DNA of 64,000 nt from Photobacterium iliopiscarium (GTDB taxonomy: Bacteria; Pseudomonadota; Gammaproteobacteria; Enterobacterales; Vibrionaceae): NCBI RefSeq assembly GCF_003026395.1, contig NZ_PYOO01000003.1:1-64000 (forward strand). Direction: 5' to 3'. This document shows, piece by piece, positions 1 through 9,439 of the stretch. Each line of letters begins with the position of its first letter. Position 1 is the first letter of the stretch. The notes under the pieces are model-generated. The model was not told the origin of the DNA, did not search any database, and saw only the letters and a program-made list of their open reading frames with translations. The position numbers and the translations under genes are program-made.

Positions 1-922
1 TGATAACACCGTCGGTAGCAATCGAGGTAATAGTAATCGCTGCCGCAATGTCAGTATCAACGGTGTAAATATGATCATCTGTCGCAGTGGCGCTATGGCC
101 TGCTTCATCATGAGTTGTCACGGTAGCGGTGACGTTATCTGTGGTGGCGTTATCTAATACGCTGCCATCGACGTTTGCCGTCCACGTTAACTTGCCATTG
201 TGACTTTCTACTGTGGCAGTACCTACCGCTTTACCATCTACAGTGATCGTAACGGTATCGCCAACTTTGACATCACCATCAACGGTACCGGTTACAGGCA
301 CTTTGCCGTGGGACTCTTCATCATTAATCACATTGTCACCACCAATGGTGGTGATGGTGACACCCGCATCTAACGTAGAGTGCGATATATCACTACTCTC
401 TTCTATATGGCTTTTTTTAATACTTGGCTCGTAAGCAGTATCAAAACCAGCCTTTGCTAGCATTGAGTCATTATCATAATTAATTGTGATAAAACTTGCT
501 GTCGCTGACGAACCATTTAATCCCGTACGGCCAGCTGCTAATTCGTTACCTGCTGCTGTTGCTTCAAATAATGTAGTCGGATCTTGTCCGGTTAAAATAG
601 CATTATGAATGGCATTAATGTCGTTATTAGAGAACGCAGCATTCTTAATACCATTACTATTAAAATCAATACCACTATCTAAATTAACAACTTTGATTCC
701 ATCAACAGATAACATTGAACAAGTGGGCACTGATTGTTCAATAACTTGTTCAATGCCATCTTTCTTAAAAATCATTTTAGTGTTGCTATTTGCAACAATA
801 ATTTCATCAAGTTGCAATTGATGATGATTATCTATAGCTAAAACATCCTTATTATTTTTAATAACAAAACAGGTACCATCAATAACCTTTAACTCATTCG
901 TATTATTTTCGATTTTAGCCAT
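1..922 (-). CDS. LapA/RTX-type giant adhesin, N-terminal part (runs off the left edge)
   Basis: An uninterrupted minus-strand frame of 307 codons starts at the ATG at 922 and leaves the window at base 1. Residues 1-115 resemble the N-terminal retention module of LapA-type adhesins. They are followed by TAAG at residues 122-125 and a second AAG at 129-131, in the form of the di-alanine site cut by LapG proteases. From about residue 185 the chain becomes Ig-like, with an ITTIGGDNVIN opening and a VTGTVDGDVKVGDTVTITVDG-type strand pattern typical of repeated extracellular domains. There is no N-terminal signal peptide, as expected for a type I secretion substrate. The divergent operon at 1287-9337 encodes its exporter and its LapD/LapG control proteins. 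The C-terminal repeats and RTX signal lie outside the window. Family and role are inferred; the open frame and cleavage motif are seen directly. Confidence 0.85.
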   Translation of the reverse strand, partial: MAKIENNTNELKVIDGTCFVIKNNKDVLAIDNHHQLQLDEIIVANSNTKMIFKKDGIEQVIEQSVPTCSMLSVDGIKVVNLDSGIDFNSNGIKNAAFSNNDINAIHNAILTGQDPTTLFEATAAGNELAAGRTGLNGSSATASFITINYDNDSMLAKAGFDTAYEPSIKKSHIEESSDISHSTLDAGVTITTIGGDNVINDEESHGKVPVTGTVDGDVKVGDTVTITVDGKAVGTATVESHNGKLTWTANVDGSVLDNATTDNVTATVTTHDEAGHSATATDDHIYTVDTDIAAAITITSIATDGVI

Positions 923-1286
923 AAAAAAATCCAACATTTAACCTTACAATTAATAACAATTAACAACCATTAGTGTCATTAAATTAGTTATTATCATTAA
1001 TGCATATTTAACATGTGCATGCCGCTGTATATTCTTACGACGCATTAAACAAAAAATATCACTTTACGTCAATACATTAGATGATTATCATTCACGGATA
1101 TAATAATTAATCAACACATTATGTATAATATTTAACGATACTTAATATTAAAAGTATTGATATAATGAGGAAGGTTATAATATTCATTATTATGATACAT
1201 CTTAATAACAGCAATTAATAAATATATCATTCAAAACAAAACATTAACGTTACTACAAGCCTTTATTTTTGAGACATAGGTTTTAT
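923..1286. other. Divergent intergenic region between adhesin gene and lap operon
   Basis: This is about 360 bases of very AT-rich sequence between two divergent start codons. It must hold the promoters of both the adhesin gene and the lapC operon. I see several TATAAT-like hexamers but none with a convincing -35 partner, and no clear operator. Confidence 0.5.
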
Positions 1287-2684
1287 ATGAGCAAAAAAAA
1301 CATCTCGATATCAACCAATGATCTCGATTTTATTGATGATAAATCTGCTGCGTTACTATTAAATACCCCGAAGAATGCCAGAGTCATTTTATGGATAATG
1401 GTCTTATTTTTCTTGCTTGCCTTTATTTGGGCTTATTTTGCAAAACTTGATAAAGTCACAACTGGCTCAGGTAAAGTTATTCCATCATCTCAGTTACAAG
1501 TAGTACAAAATCTTGAAGGTGGGATTGTTAAACAAATTTTAGTTAAAGAAGGCCAAGCAGTAAAAAAAGGGCAAACATTATTATTGATTGATGACACTCA
1601 ATTTAAATCTGATTTTGAAGAAAAAACACAGAGCCTTGCAGCAATGCATGCCGATTCATTACGTCTTAACGCCTTACTTGCTAGTGTTACCATCAATAAT
1701 AAAAACACTCAAAATACCCAATGGCGGAAAAGTGTTAATGTCACAAGATTAGCACCTGTTTTTAGTACCGAATTTAAGAAAAAGCATGCTCAATTAGTAC
1801 AACGACAACTTAACCAGTTTTCAGGTAAATTAAATAATTTAGAAAACCAACTATCCGTTGCCTCACAACAAGCATCACAAAAAGAACGAGAACTAACAGA
1901 AACTCGAGCTCGAGTATCTAATCTTCGTGATAGTTATAATATCGCCTTAAAAGAATACAACATCACTAAGCCATTAGCCGATGAAGGTGTTGTTCCTCGT
2001 ATTGAATTATTAAAGTTACAGCGATCTCTAAATGATACTAAACGTGATTTAAATTCGGCCAAACTACAAATTCCAGTGACTCAAGCTGCAATTCAAGAAG
2101 CAGGATTTAAATATATTGATATCGCTCTACAATTCCGTTCAGAAATTCAAGCTAAATTGAACGAAACCAGCGATAAATTATCCAGCATGACTGAAACACA
2201 AGTGGGTCTAAAAGATCGCGTGAAGCGTACCACTGTCATCTCTCCAGTTAATGGCACCATTCAAAAAATATACGTCAATACCGTTGGCGGCGTTATTCAA
2301 CCCGGAATGCCACTAATTGAAATAGTACCCACTGAAGACTCACTATTAATTGAAGCAAAGATAGCCCCACAAGACATTGGTTTTTTAAGACCTGGGTTAC
2401 CAACAATCATAAAATTTAGCGCCTATGATTTTACTAATTATGGCGGTCTAAAAGGAACAGTAGAGACAATCAGTGCAGACACAATCCAAGATAAAAAGGG
2501 CAATAGTTTCTATCAAGTAAAAATTCGTACCGATGCAAGTAGCCTTAAAGGTCCTAATGGCGAAGCATTACCAATCATTCCAGGAATGACGGCATCAGCA
2601 GATATCATTACAGGTAAACGTTCTGTACTTGATTATTTACTAAAACCAATCCTCAAAGCACGTCAAACGGCATTAAGAGAATAA
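1287..2684 (+). CDS. lapC: Type I secretion membrane fusion protein, HlyD/LapC family
   Basis: A 465-residue periplasmic adaptor that should link the inner-membrane ABC exporter LapB to the TolC-like channel during adhesin secretion. A short cytoplasmic N terminus is followed by one membrane helix at about residues 33-53. Next comes a biotinyl/lipoyl-like strand region containing NLEGGIVKQILVKEGQAVKKG, then a long coiled coil at about 95-290, then the C-terminal beta-barrel region containing SPVNGTIQKIYVNTVGGVI. I prefer the ATG at 1287, preceded by AGG six bases upstream, over an in-frame TTG at 1269. It is the first gene of an operon; the next gene begins four bases after its stop. The function comes from the family and the Lap context. 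Confidence 0.88.
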   Translation: MSKKNISISTNDLDFIDDKSAALLLNTPKNARVILWIMVLFFLLAFIWAYFAKLDKVTTGSGKVIPSSQLQVVQNLEGGIVKQILVKEGQAVKKGQTLLLIDDTQFKSDFEEKTQSLAAMHADSLRLNALLASVTINNKNTQNTQWRKSVNVTRLAPVFSTEFKKKHAQLVQRQLNQFSGKLNNLENQLSVASQQASQKERELTETRARVSNLRDSYNIALKEYNITKPLADEGVVPRIELLKLQRSLNDTKRDLNSAKLQIPVTQAAIQEAGFKYIDIALQFRSEIQAKLNETSDKLSSMTETQVGLKDRVKRTTVISPVNGTIQKIYVNTVGGVIQPGMPLIEIVPTEDSLLIEAKIAPQDIGFLRPGLPTIIKFSAYDFTNYGGLKGTVETISADTIQDKKGNSFYQVKIRTDASSLKGPNGEALPIIPGMTASADIITGKRSVLDYLLKPILKARQTALRE

Positions 2685-2688
2685 AATA

Positions 2689-3999
2689 ATGACCAAAAAA
2701 CATGTATTAAAGAAAATCACTCTATTAATTGGCCTTCAATGTTTGGCAACGCCAGTCATGGCGCAATCTTTAGAGCAAGCTATTGCAGAAACATTATCAA
2801 CTAACCCTGATATAAAAAGTGCTTACAATGAATTTCAAAGTAAGCACCAATTGATTAATGCGGCCAAAGGCGATTATTTGCCATCCGTAGATCTAGAAGC
2901 AGGTATTGGGCATGATGATTACAAAGCTAACAGTCCTTCAGGTCAGTACAATCCTCAAAGCGCTCAAATTAATATTCGTCAATTAATTTGGGATGGCTCA
3001 ATTACGTATAACGATATTCAACGTAATAAATCAGAAACAGAAGCTCAACGCTATCAGTTATTATCTGATGCACAAGACAAAGCACTTAAAGCAACAGAAG
3101 CTTATCTTGATGTTCTACATGCTCAAGATGTATTAACCCTGTCGCAATCAAATCTTAAAGTTCATCAGAAAATGTACGTTGATATCAAAAAACGTGCGGA
3201 TGCAGGTATTGGTTCAACCGCGGATTTAGCGCAAGTTGATGGTCGTTTAGCCAGCTCTAATACTAATTTATTAGCTGCTGAAAGTAATCTTCAAGATAAG
3301 ATCACCGCTTTTGTTCGAGTTATTGGTGTTTACCCTACCGATCTAGTAAAGCCTGAAGTTGATAGTAATTATCTACCAATATCTTTAGATGATGCATTAG
3401 CTAAAGCAAATAAAAGTAATCCGGTGGTTTATATTGCATCAAATGATATTAATGCCGCTGAATATCAATACAAGCAAGCACAAGGTACCTTCTACCCTTC
3501 TTTTAGCATTGAAGCATCACAAGAATGGGGACAAGATCTTAACGGTTCAACTGGGGATACAGATGAACTAAAAGCCATGTTAAAAATGCGCTATAACCTA
3601 TTTAATGGCGGAAGTGACGTTGCTAAATCACGTCGAGCGGCTTACCAAATCAATAAATCCAAAGATATTCGTGATCGCGCCCATCGAATGTTAGAAGAAG
3701 GTACTCGCCTTTCATGGAGTGCATTAACATTATCGAAAAAGCAAAAATTATTCTTACAAGAACACGTTGATGCATCTGCTCGTACCGTTATTGCTTATGA
3801 AAAACAATTTAAGATAGGTCAACGTTCTCTACTAGATGTTCTAAACACTGAAAACGAATTATTTGAAGCGCGTAAAGCTTATTTAACAGCGGAGTATGAT
3901 GGCATATTGGCAAAATACCGCGTGTTAAATGCTACCGGATTAATTCTTAGTGAGATGCGAGTTGAAATACCTCAATCTTGGGCGCAGTCAGTTAAATAA
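2689..3999 (+). CDS. lapE: TolC-family outer membrane efflux protein (LapE-like)
   Basis: A 436-residue outer membrane channel of the TolC/AggA type. A cleavable signal peptide ends at about residue 26 (TPVMAQ), and the mature protein opens SLEQAIAETLSTNPDIKSA, the usual first helix of a TolC repeat. The two structural repeats and the LFNGGSD turn at about residue 305 are visible. The length matches type I secretion channels. It lies between the adaptor gene (four bases away) and an OmpA-like lipoprotein gene (eleven bases), so it probably serves the adhesin exporter specifically rather than general drug efflux. Confidence 0.88.
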   Translation: MTKKHVLKKITLLIGLQCLATPVMAQSLEQAIAETLSTNPDIKSAYNEFQSKHQLINAAKGDYLPSVDLEAGIGHDDYKANSPSGQYNPQSAQINIRQLIWDGSITYNDIQRNKSETEAQRYQLLSDAQDKALKATEAYLDVLHAQDVLTLSQSNLKVHQKMYVDIKKRADAGIGSTADLAQVDGRLASSNTNLLAAESNLQDKITAFVRVIGVYPTDLVKPEVDSNYLPISLDDALAKANKSNPVVYIASNDINAAEYQYKQAQGTFYPSFSIEASQEWGQDLNGSTGDTDELKAMLKMRYNLFNGGSDVAKSRRAAYQINKSKDIRDRAHRMLEEGTRLSWSALTLSKKQKLFLQEHVDASARTVIAYEKQFKIGQRSLLDVLNTENELFEARKAYLTAEYDGILAKYRVLNATGLILSEMRVEIPQSWAQSVK

Positions 4000-4010
4000 A
4001 GGAACAAAAT

Positions 4011-4601
4011 ATGAAATACATCGTTATAGGGTTATTTGCACTATCATTATTTGGCTGCTCACTTTCAGTGCCTCAACCACCCATTGCTAAGCAAACCAAA
4101 AATTTGTTTGATAACGACAGTGATGGCGTTATCAATCAACGTGATCACTGCCCTAAGACACCACTTGATGCAATCGTCGATAACGATGGTTGTCCAACCT
4201 ATGTCGACAGCTCTGAAGAAAATAAAATTCATGTATTGTTTGCTAATGATTCTTCAGCTATTCCGGAAAGCTACATGAAGAACATAAAGGATATGAGTGG
4301 ATTCTTAACAAAATATCCAAAAACTCATATTGAACTCAAAGGTTATGCAAGCCCAGTGGGTCAAGCTGCTTACAATATTGCTTTATCAGAACGTCGTGCC
4401 AACGCAATTCGTCAAGCATTAATCAATGATGGTGTTACACCCTCTCGTATTAAAACAGTTGGCTTTGGCGATAGTGATCCAGTTAAAGCATATGATGTTG
4501 AAGAAAGTAATACATTAAGTCGTCGAGTTATTGCACAAGTCATTGGATCTCAGGGAAATGTAGTGAAAGAATGGACGGTATATACCGTTCGTGAAAACTA
4601 A
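4011..4601 (+). CDS. OmpA-family lipoprotein with a thrombospondin type 3-like calcium motif
   Basis: A 196-residue outer membrane lipoprotein. The lipobox LFGC puts the lipidated cysteine at residue 16. Residues 34-62 form an Asp/Asn-rich type 3 repeat (DNDSDGVINQRDHCPKTPLD, then DNDGC), a likely calcium site. Residues 73-177 form an OmpA/MotB domain with the NIALSERRANAI helix. The usual TD that binds peptidoglycan reads AS (residues 113-114), although the conserved Arg (129) is kept. Its place inside the lap operon suggests a structural or anchoring role for the secretion channel or retained adhesin. That role is inference; a generic cell-wall anchor is the alternative. Confidence 0.8.
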   Translation: MKYIVIGLFALSLFGCSLSVPQPPIAKQTKNLFDNDSDGVINQRDHCPKTPLDAIVDNDGCPTYVDSSEENKIHVLFANDSSAIPESYMKNIKDMSGFLTKYPKTHIELKGYASPVGQAAYNIALSERRANAIRQALINDGVTPSRIKTVGFGDSDPVKAYDVEESNTLSRRVIAQVIGSQGNVVKEWTVYTVREN

Positions 4602-4616
4602 ACAGAAAATTGCCCA

Positions 4617-5270
4617 TTGAAGAAGATAACTTTTTGGTTACTTTGTTGTTTACTAGCAGTAAATGTTTTTGCTGCTAGTAACACACAACAAATAGAAAAA
4701 ATAACACAATTTTATGGTGATCGAGCAGGAAAACGAGCAACAGCTTGGCGTCAGCTTATTAATACTTCACAAGATTTGTCTGAATCACAAAAATTAAAGG
4801 TTATTAATGATTTTTTTAACCAATTTGTTTTTATCAGTGACCAAAAGCTATGGAATCAAGAAGATTATTGGGCTACACCTTATGAGTTTGTTGGTATTGG
4901 CGCTGGGGACTGTGAAGACTTTAGTATTGCTAAGTATCAAGCACTGCTTGAGCTAGGTATTGATGATAATAAACTCAGATTAGTCTACGTAAAAGCGCTT
5001 GAACTTAACCAGTTCCATATGGTTGTTACTTATTATCCCACACCATCAGCAATACCTTTGATATTAGATAATCTCAAAGGGAATATTTCACTGGCTACTG
5101 AACGTAATGATTTATTACCGATATACAGTTTCAATGGTAGTAAATTGTGGCTTATGAAACAAAAAGGACAAGGAAAAATAGCAGGTAATGCTTCACGTTT
5201 AAGTCTTTGGAATGATTTACGCAATCGGTCGCAACATATAAAACTTAACCAACCACGAAACATTTTTTAA
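4617..5270 (+). CDS. lapG: LapG-type transglutaminase-like cysteine protease
   Basis: A 217-residue periplasmic protease of the DUF920 (BTLCP) family that cleaves the N terminus of the adhesin and releases it from the cell. A signal peptide covers about residues 1-20 (ending VFAA). The Cys-His-Asp triad is visible as Cys99 in GAGDCEDF, His134 in NQFHMVV and Asp151 in LILDNLKG. Asp98 and Glu100, flanking the cysteine, correspond to the calcium ligands known in Pseudomonas and Legionella LapG. The start is a TTG codon placed directly at the signal peptide; no ATG fits. It lies just before lapD, as in other Lap loci. Activity should be blocked when LapD binds c-di-GMP. Confidence 0.92.
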   Translation: MKKITFWLLCCLLAVNVFAASNTQQIEKITQFYGDRAGKRATAWRQLINTSQDLSESQKLKVINDFFNQFVFISDQKLWNQEDYWATPYEFVGIGAGDCEDFSIAKYQALLELGIDDNKLRLVYVKALELNQFHMVVTYYPTPSAIPLILDNLKGNISLATERNDLLPIYSFNGSKLWLMKQKGQGKIAGNASRLSLWNDLRNRSQHIKLNQPRNIF

Positions 5271-5283
5271 TGAGTAAATAACA

Positions 5284-7212
5284 ATGACTCTTTACCGACA
5301 ACTTCTACTGTGGATGCTAGTTATATTATTTTTATTAACTAGTGCTGTGTTTGCTATCCAATTTAAGACCACAAAAAATTATTTAATTGAACAACAATCA
5401 ACAGAACTTAATAATGTTGTTAGCTCAATTGGGTTTGCATTATCTCCCTACCTTAAAGCAAAAGATCTTATTTCTGCCGAATCTGTTATCAATGCTACCT
5501 TTGACTCAGGTTATTACAGCCAGGTAAAACTGACGTTATTGGATTCTGAAAAAGAAATTATTCGTCATTATCCACAAGTTACCAATAATGTTCCTCATTG
5601 GTTCCAATCTTTAGTCCACATTGAAACCATTTCTCAAACAAGAACGTTAACCAGTGGTTGGCTACAACTGGCCAATATTTCTGTTACAAGTAGCCCTATT
5701 TCTGCTTATATTCAATTATGGAAAGCGACCATTCAGCTGGTACTTGGGTTTATAGCCTGCCTATTATTCGGCGCAATTGTGCTAGCATTCGTTCTCAATA
5801 AAGTACTAAAGCCTCTAAAACAAATTCAAAAAAGTGCTCAAGAGATGGCGCTTAATCATTTCACAGATCCATTACCAACCCCTCATACTCGAGAATTAAG
5901 TGATCTTGTTACCGCATTTAATTCAATGAATATTCAGTTACAACAACATTTTGAACAGCAAGCTCAAGAGACTGATTCATTACGAGTTCGTGCCTATCAA
6001 GATCCTGTTTCTGGATTAGCAAACCGTAGTTATTTAATCACTAAATTACAATCATGGTTATTAAATAATCCTAGTGGCGGCATCATTTTATTGAAATCTG
6101 ATACCATAGAAAATAGCTACCAAAAATCAGGTTATGAGTCAGGAGATCACTTAGTACAAAAATTAGCGGAACGTCTAAAAGAATTATCTGCTGACGACGT
6201 TACTATTGCTCGTTTAAATCAATCTGAATTTATACTTATCGCACCTAATGCATCAGAAGATGACCTAATGGAAACTGGTCGCACTATGCTATATATGACA
6301 TCAGAACTTAACTCTGATCCTCTAGGTATTGCGCCACTTCAAGCCGCTGTTGGTATTGTCGCATGCTCCGCAACACTAACAATAACCGCATTACTTACTC
6401 ATGCAGATAATGCATTAAATAAAGCTCGTCAAGAAGTAAAAGAACCCATTGCGCTATTAGATAGCAGCAAGAAAAAAACAATACAAATAATGGGTAAACA
6501 ACAATGGAAAACATTGGTTGATGAAGCGATTGCAAATAACTTAATTCATTTCACCTTTCAACAAGCAATTAATACAAATAATGATGTGATCCATAAAGAG
6601 ATGTTTGCTTATATCAAAAAAGGCGAGCACAAATTTAATGCGGGTCAATTTTTATCTGCGATAGAAAAACTCAATGAGGGCACTAAATTTGACTGCTATG
6701 TCATTGATACTATTTTTAACCAATTAACTAAAAAAACAAAATCAGTCCCTGTCGCTATTAATATTACTCAAAGTAGTATTAATGACACCGGTTTTATTCG
6801 TTGGCTTAACCGAAAACTTCAGTCTTACCCACAAATGAAACAATCCATTTTATTTGAATTACCTGAAATTTGTTTTATTAAAAATATCGATAACACTAGC
6901 TTACTTTGTGAAATAATTCGCCAAAATGGGTTCCAATTTGGTATCGATAATTATGGTCATAATTTTAGCTCTTTGGGTTATCTCAATAAATTACGTCCTA
7001 GCTATGTGAAGCTAGATTTTGCGTACACGTCACAATTAGACGATCAAATGAAAACTGATGTTTTAGAGTCAATAACACGCAGTGCCCATAACCTTTCAAT
7101 ACTTACAATTGCTTCTCGTGTAGAAACGATTGAACAAAAAGAAAAGTTAACACAACTAAAGATCCAAGGTTTCCAAGGTTATATCACAGCTCAGTTAGTT
7201 AATGGGAAATAA
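5284..7212 (+). CDS. lapD: LapD-type inner-membrane c-di-GMP receptor with degenerate GGDEF and EAL domains
   Basis: A 642-residue receptor that sequesters LapG when it binds c-di-GMP. The domains are TM1 (residues 7-25), a periplasmic LapD_MoxY-type domain (26-145), TM2 (about 148-172), HAMP (173-225), GGDEF (about 235-390) and EAL (about 400-642). The GGDEF signature has decayed to RLNQSEF. The EAL position reads KEMFAYI, so neither synthesis nor hydrolysis of c-di-GMP is expected, as in known LapD. Trp126 in SGWLQL sits where P. fluorescens LapD has its LapG-binding Trp125. The stop codon lies one base before the preferred lapB start, suggesting translational coupling. Confidence 0.92.
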   Translation: MTLYRQLLLWMLVILFLLTSAVFAIQFKTTKNYLIEQQSTELNNVVSSIGFALSPYLKAKDLISAESVINATFDSGYYSQVKLTLLDSEKEIIRHYPQVTNNVPHWFQSLVHIETISQTRTLTSGWLQLANISVTSSPISAYIQLWKATIQLVLGFIACLLFGAIVLAFVLNKVLKPLKQIQKSAQEMALNHFTDPLPTPHTRELSDLVTAFNSMNIQLQQHFEQQAQETDSLRVRAYQDPVSGLANRSYLITKLQSWLLNNPSGGIILLKSDTIENSYQKSGYESGDHLVQKLAERLKELSADDVTIARLNQSEFILIAPNASEDDLMETGRTMLYMTSELNSDPLGIAPLQAAVGIVACSATLTITALLTHADNALNKARQEVKEPIALLDSSKKKTIQIMGKQQWKTLVDEAIANNLIHFTFQQAINTNNDVIHKEMFAYIKKGEHKFNAGQFLSAIEKLNEGTKFDCYVIDTIFNQLTKKTKSVPVAINITQSSINDTGFIRWLNRKLQSYPQMKQSILFELPEICFIKNIDNTSLLCEIIRQNGFQFGIDNYGHNFSSLGYLNKLRPSYVKLDFAYTSQLDDQMKTDVLESITRSAHNLSILTIASRVETIEQKEKLTQLKIQGFQGYITAQLVNGK

Positions 7213-7213
7213 C

Positions 7214-9337
7214 ATGAAAGATCCACTGCTTCAATCACTTGCTTATATCAGTCGCTTTTACGGCCAAGCCAATTCACCGGATGCCTTAATTGCAGATCTA
7301 CCGCTAACCGATGGTTTACTTACTCCTTATTTATTACCTCGTGCAGCAGAAAAAGCAGGACTTCAGGCGAAACAAACCCAATTAGCACTCACTAAGTTAT
7401 CACCGTTGCTATTTCCGATCATTGCCTTACTTAAAGGTGGTGATGCTTGTGTCATTCTTAGTATCGATCACGATAAAGGTGAAGCTGAAGTTGTTCTTCC
7501 ACAAAATGATGCCTCCGAGCAATGGATCAATATTGATGAATTAAACGCGCAGTACAGTGGCCATTTATTCCTCATTAAAAAGCGTTTCCGTTATGATGAA
7601 CGTTCACCTGAAATTATAAAAAGTCGAGACGGACACTGGTTCTGGAGTACATTATGGGAATCACGTAGTATTTATCGTGATGTCTTTATTGCCTCTATTT
7701 TAATTAACATGTTCGCCATTGCGGCACCATTATTTACTCGTTTGGTTTATGACAAAATCGTACCCAATCTTGCATTTGATTCTTTATGGGTGCTTGCTAT
7801 TGGTATTACCCTTATTTTTGTTTTTGATTTTATACTTAAATTATTAAGAAGTTATTTTATTGATTTAGCAGGTAAAAAATCAGATCTTCTAATCTCAGCA
7901 AAAATATACAGCAAAGTAATGGGCATAAGAATGGAAGCAAAACCCGCTTCTGTCGGTGCATTTGCTCGTCACCTACAAGAATTTGAATCCATTCGTGAAT
8001 TTTTCACATCTGCGACAGTTTCATCATTAATCGATTTACCCTTCGCATTACTGTTCTTATTTATCATCTATGTAATGGCAGGACCTTTAGCATTAGTGCC
8101 GCTTGTTGCTGTATTACTCTTAGTGATTTATAGCTACCTTATTCAACAACCATTACGCCGTACAATTGAAGAAGGATCTCGTCTAGCCTCTCAAAAACAT
8201 GCCAACTTAATTGAAAGTTTATCCGGTTTAGAAACCATCAAAATGTTTGGTGCTCAGAGTCAATTTCAATACCGTTGGGAAGAAGCCGTTACTCATATTT
8301 CAAACTGGGGTCTAAAATCTCGCCGTTTAACAGATTCAGTTCAAAATACGGCAGGATTTTTACAACAATTTGTATCAGTCGCAATGATTGTTGTTGGTGT
8401 GTATTTAATCGCTAACGGTGATCTAACCATGGGTGGATTAATTGCATCAACCATGTTGAGTGGCCGAGCAGTCGGTCCAATGGTTCAATTAGCCCTACTA
8501 TCAACACGTTATAATCAAGCTAAATCAGCGATGACCATTATTGAACAGTTAATGGCAATGCCATTAGAACAAGAAGAAGGTAAACGTTATATTCATCGCC
8601 CAATTATTCGTGGCAAAATAGAATTTGATAACGTTACATTTTCTTATCCAAATGCAACTCAGCCAGCATTAAAAAATGTCAGTTTCACCATTAATCCAGG
8701 TGAAAAAGTGGCTATTATAGGTCGTATAGGCTCAGGAAAAACCAGTCTTGAACGTATTTTAATGGGCTTATATCAGCCACAGCAAGGCTCTGTTCGTATT
8801 GATGATACGGACATCAACCAATTACATCATATTGATATTAGGCGTAATATCGGCTGCGTACCGCAAGATATCACTCTATTTTTTGGATCTATCCGCGATA
8901 ACATTGTCCTCGGACGACCTTTAGCAACAGACAAAGAAATTCTGCTTGCCGCTGAACGTGCGGGCGTCACCGCATTTACTCAACATGATGCCGCTGGTTT
9001 AGAAAAGCAGATAGGTGAAGGTGGACACGCGCTTTCTGGCGGTCAACGTCAAGCAATCTCGATCGCGCGAGCCTTTTTAAGTCAACCGCCGATACTTATT
9101 ATGGATGAACCGACAAGTAGTATGGATAATCGGTCAGAAATGTATATTAAGCAGCAATTACGCCAAATGAAACAAGATGAAACGTTAATTCTTATCACGC
9201 ATAAAACAGGCATGCTTGATATTGTTGATCGGTTAATTGTCATGGAACATGGTCAGATTGTTGCTGATGGTCCCAAAGAACAAGTATTACAAACATTACG
9301 TAACGGTAATATTAATCAATCACCAACAAATAACTAA
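7214..9337 (+). CDS. lapB: Type I secretion ABC transporter with N-terminal C39-like domain (LapB)
   Basis: A 707-residue adhesin exporter, from the ATG at 7214. This start has GGGA seven bases upstream; an in-frame ATG at 7202 overlaps lapD. Residues 1-130 form a C39 peptidase-like domain. It lacks the catalytic cysteine (the equivalent stretch reads YISRFYGQ), so it should bind substrate but not cut it. Membrane helices follow at about 150-435. The ATPase carries Walker A GRIGSGKTS, signature LSGGQ, Walker B ILIMDEP and the ITHK H-loop. It is the last gene of the lap operon; no strong hairpin follows immediately. Confidence 0.92.
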   Translation: MKDPLLQSLAYISRFYGQANSPDALIADLPLTDGLLTPYLLPRAAEKAGLQAKQTQLALTKLSPLLFPIIALLKGGDACVILSIDHDKGEAEVVLPQNDASEQWINIDELNAQYSGHLFLIKKRFRYDERSPEIIKSRDGHWFWSTLWESRSIYRDVFIASILINMFAIAAPLFTRLVYDKIVPNLAFDSLWVLAIGITLIFVFDFILKLLRSYFIDLAGKKSDLLISAKIYSKVMGIRMEAKPASVGAFARHLQEFESIREFFTSATVSSLIDLPFALLFLFIIYVMAGPLALVPLVAVLLLVIYSYLIQQPLRRTIEEGSRLASQKHANLIESLSGLETIKMFGAQSQFQYRWEEAVTHISNWGLKSRRLTDSVQNTAGFLQQFVSVAMIVVGVYLIANGDLTMGGLIASTMLSGRAVGPMVQLALLSTRYNQAKSAMTIIEQLMAMPLEQEEGKRYIHRPIIRGKIEFDNVTFSYPNATQPALKNVSFTINPGEKVAIIGRIGSGKTSLERILMGLYQPQQGSVRIDDTDINQLHHIDIRRNIGCVPQDITLFFGSIRDNIVLGRPLATDKEILLAAERAGVTAFTQHDAAGLEKQIGEGGHALSGGQRQAISIARAFLSQPPILIMDEPTSSMDNRSEMYIKQQLRQMKQDETLILITHKTGMLDIVDRLIVMEHGQIVADGPKEQVLQTLRNGNINQSPTNN

Positions 9338-9439
9338 TTGTTGTGATAATACCCACCATTATTTAATTAATAATAGTTGTAATATATAGTCAGTTTGTCC
9401 AACATAACAAACTGGCTATTCAAACTCTTTAGGATTCTC

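Noticed and set aside
213-821. Plus-strand frames opposite the adhesin gene
   Set aside because: They are antisense shadows of the continuous minus-strand adhesin frame, with Thr/Val/Ser-rich products mirroring its repeats.
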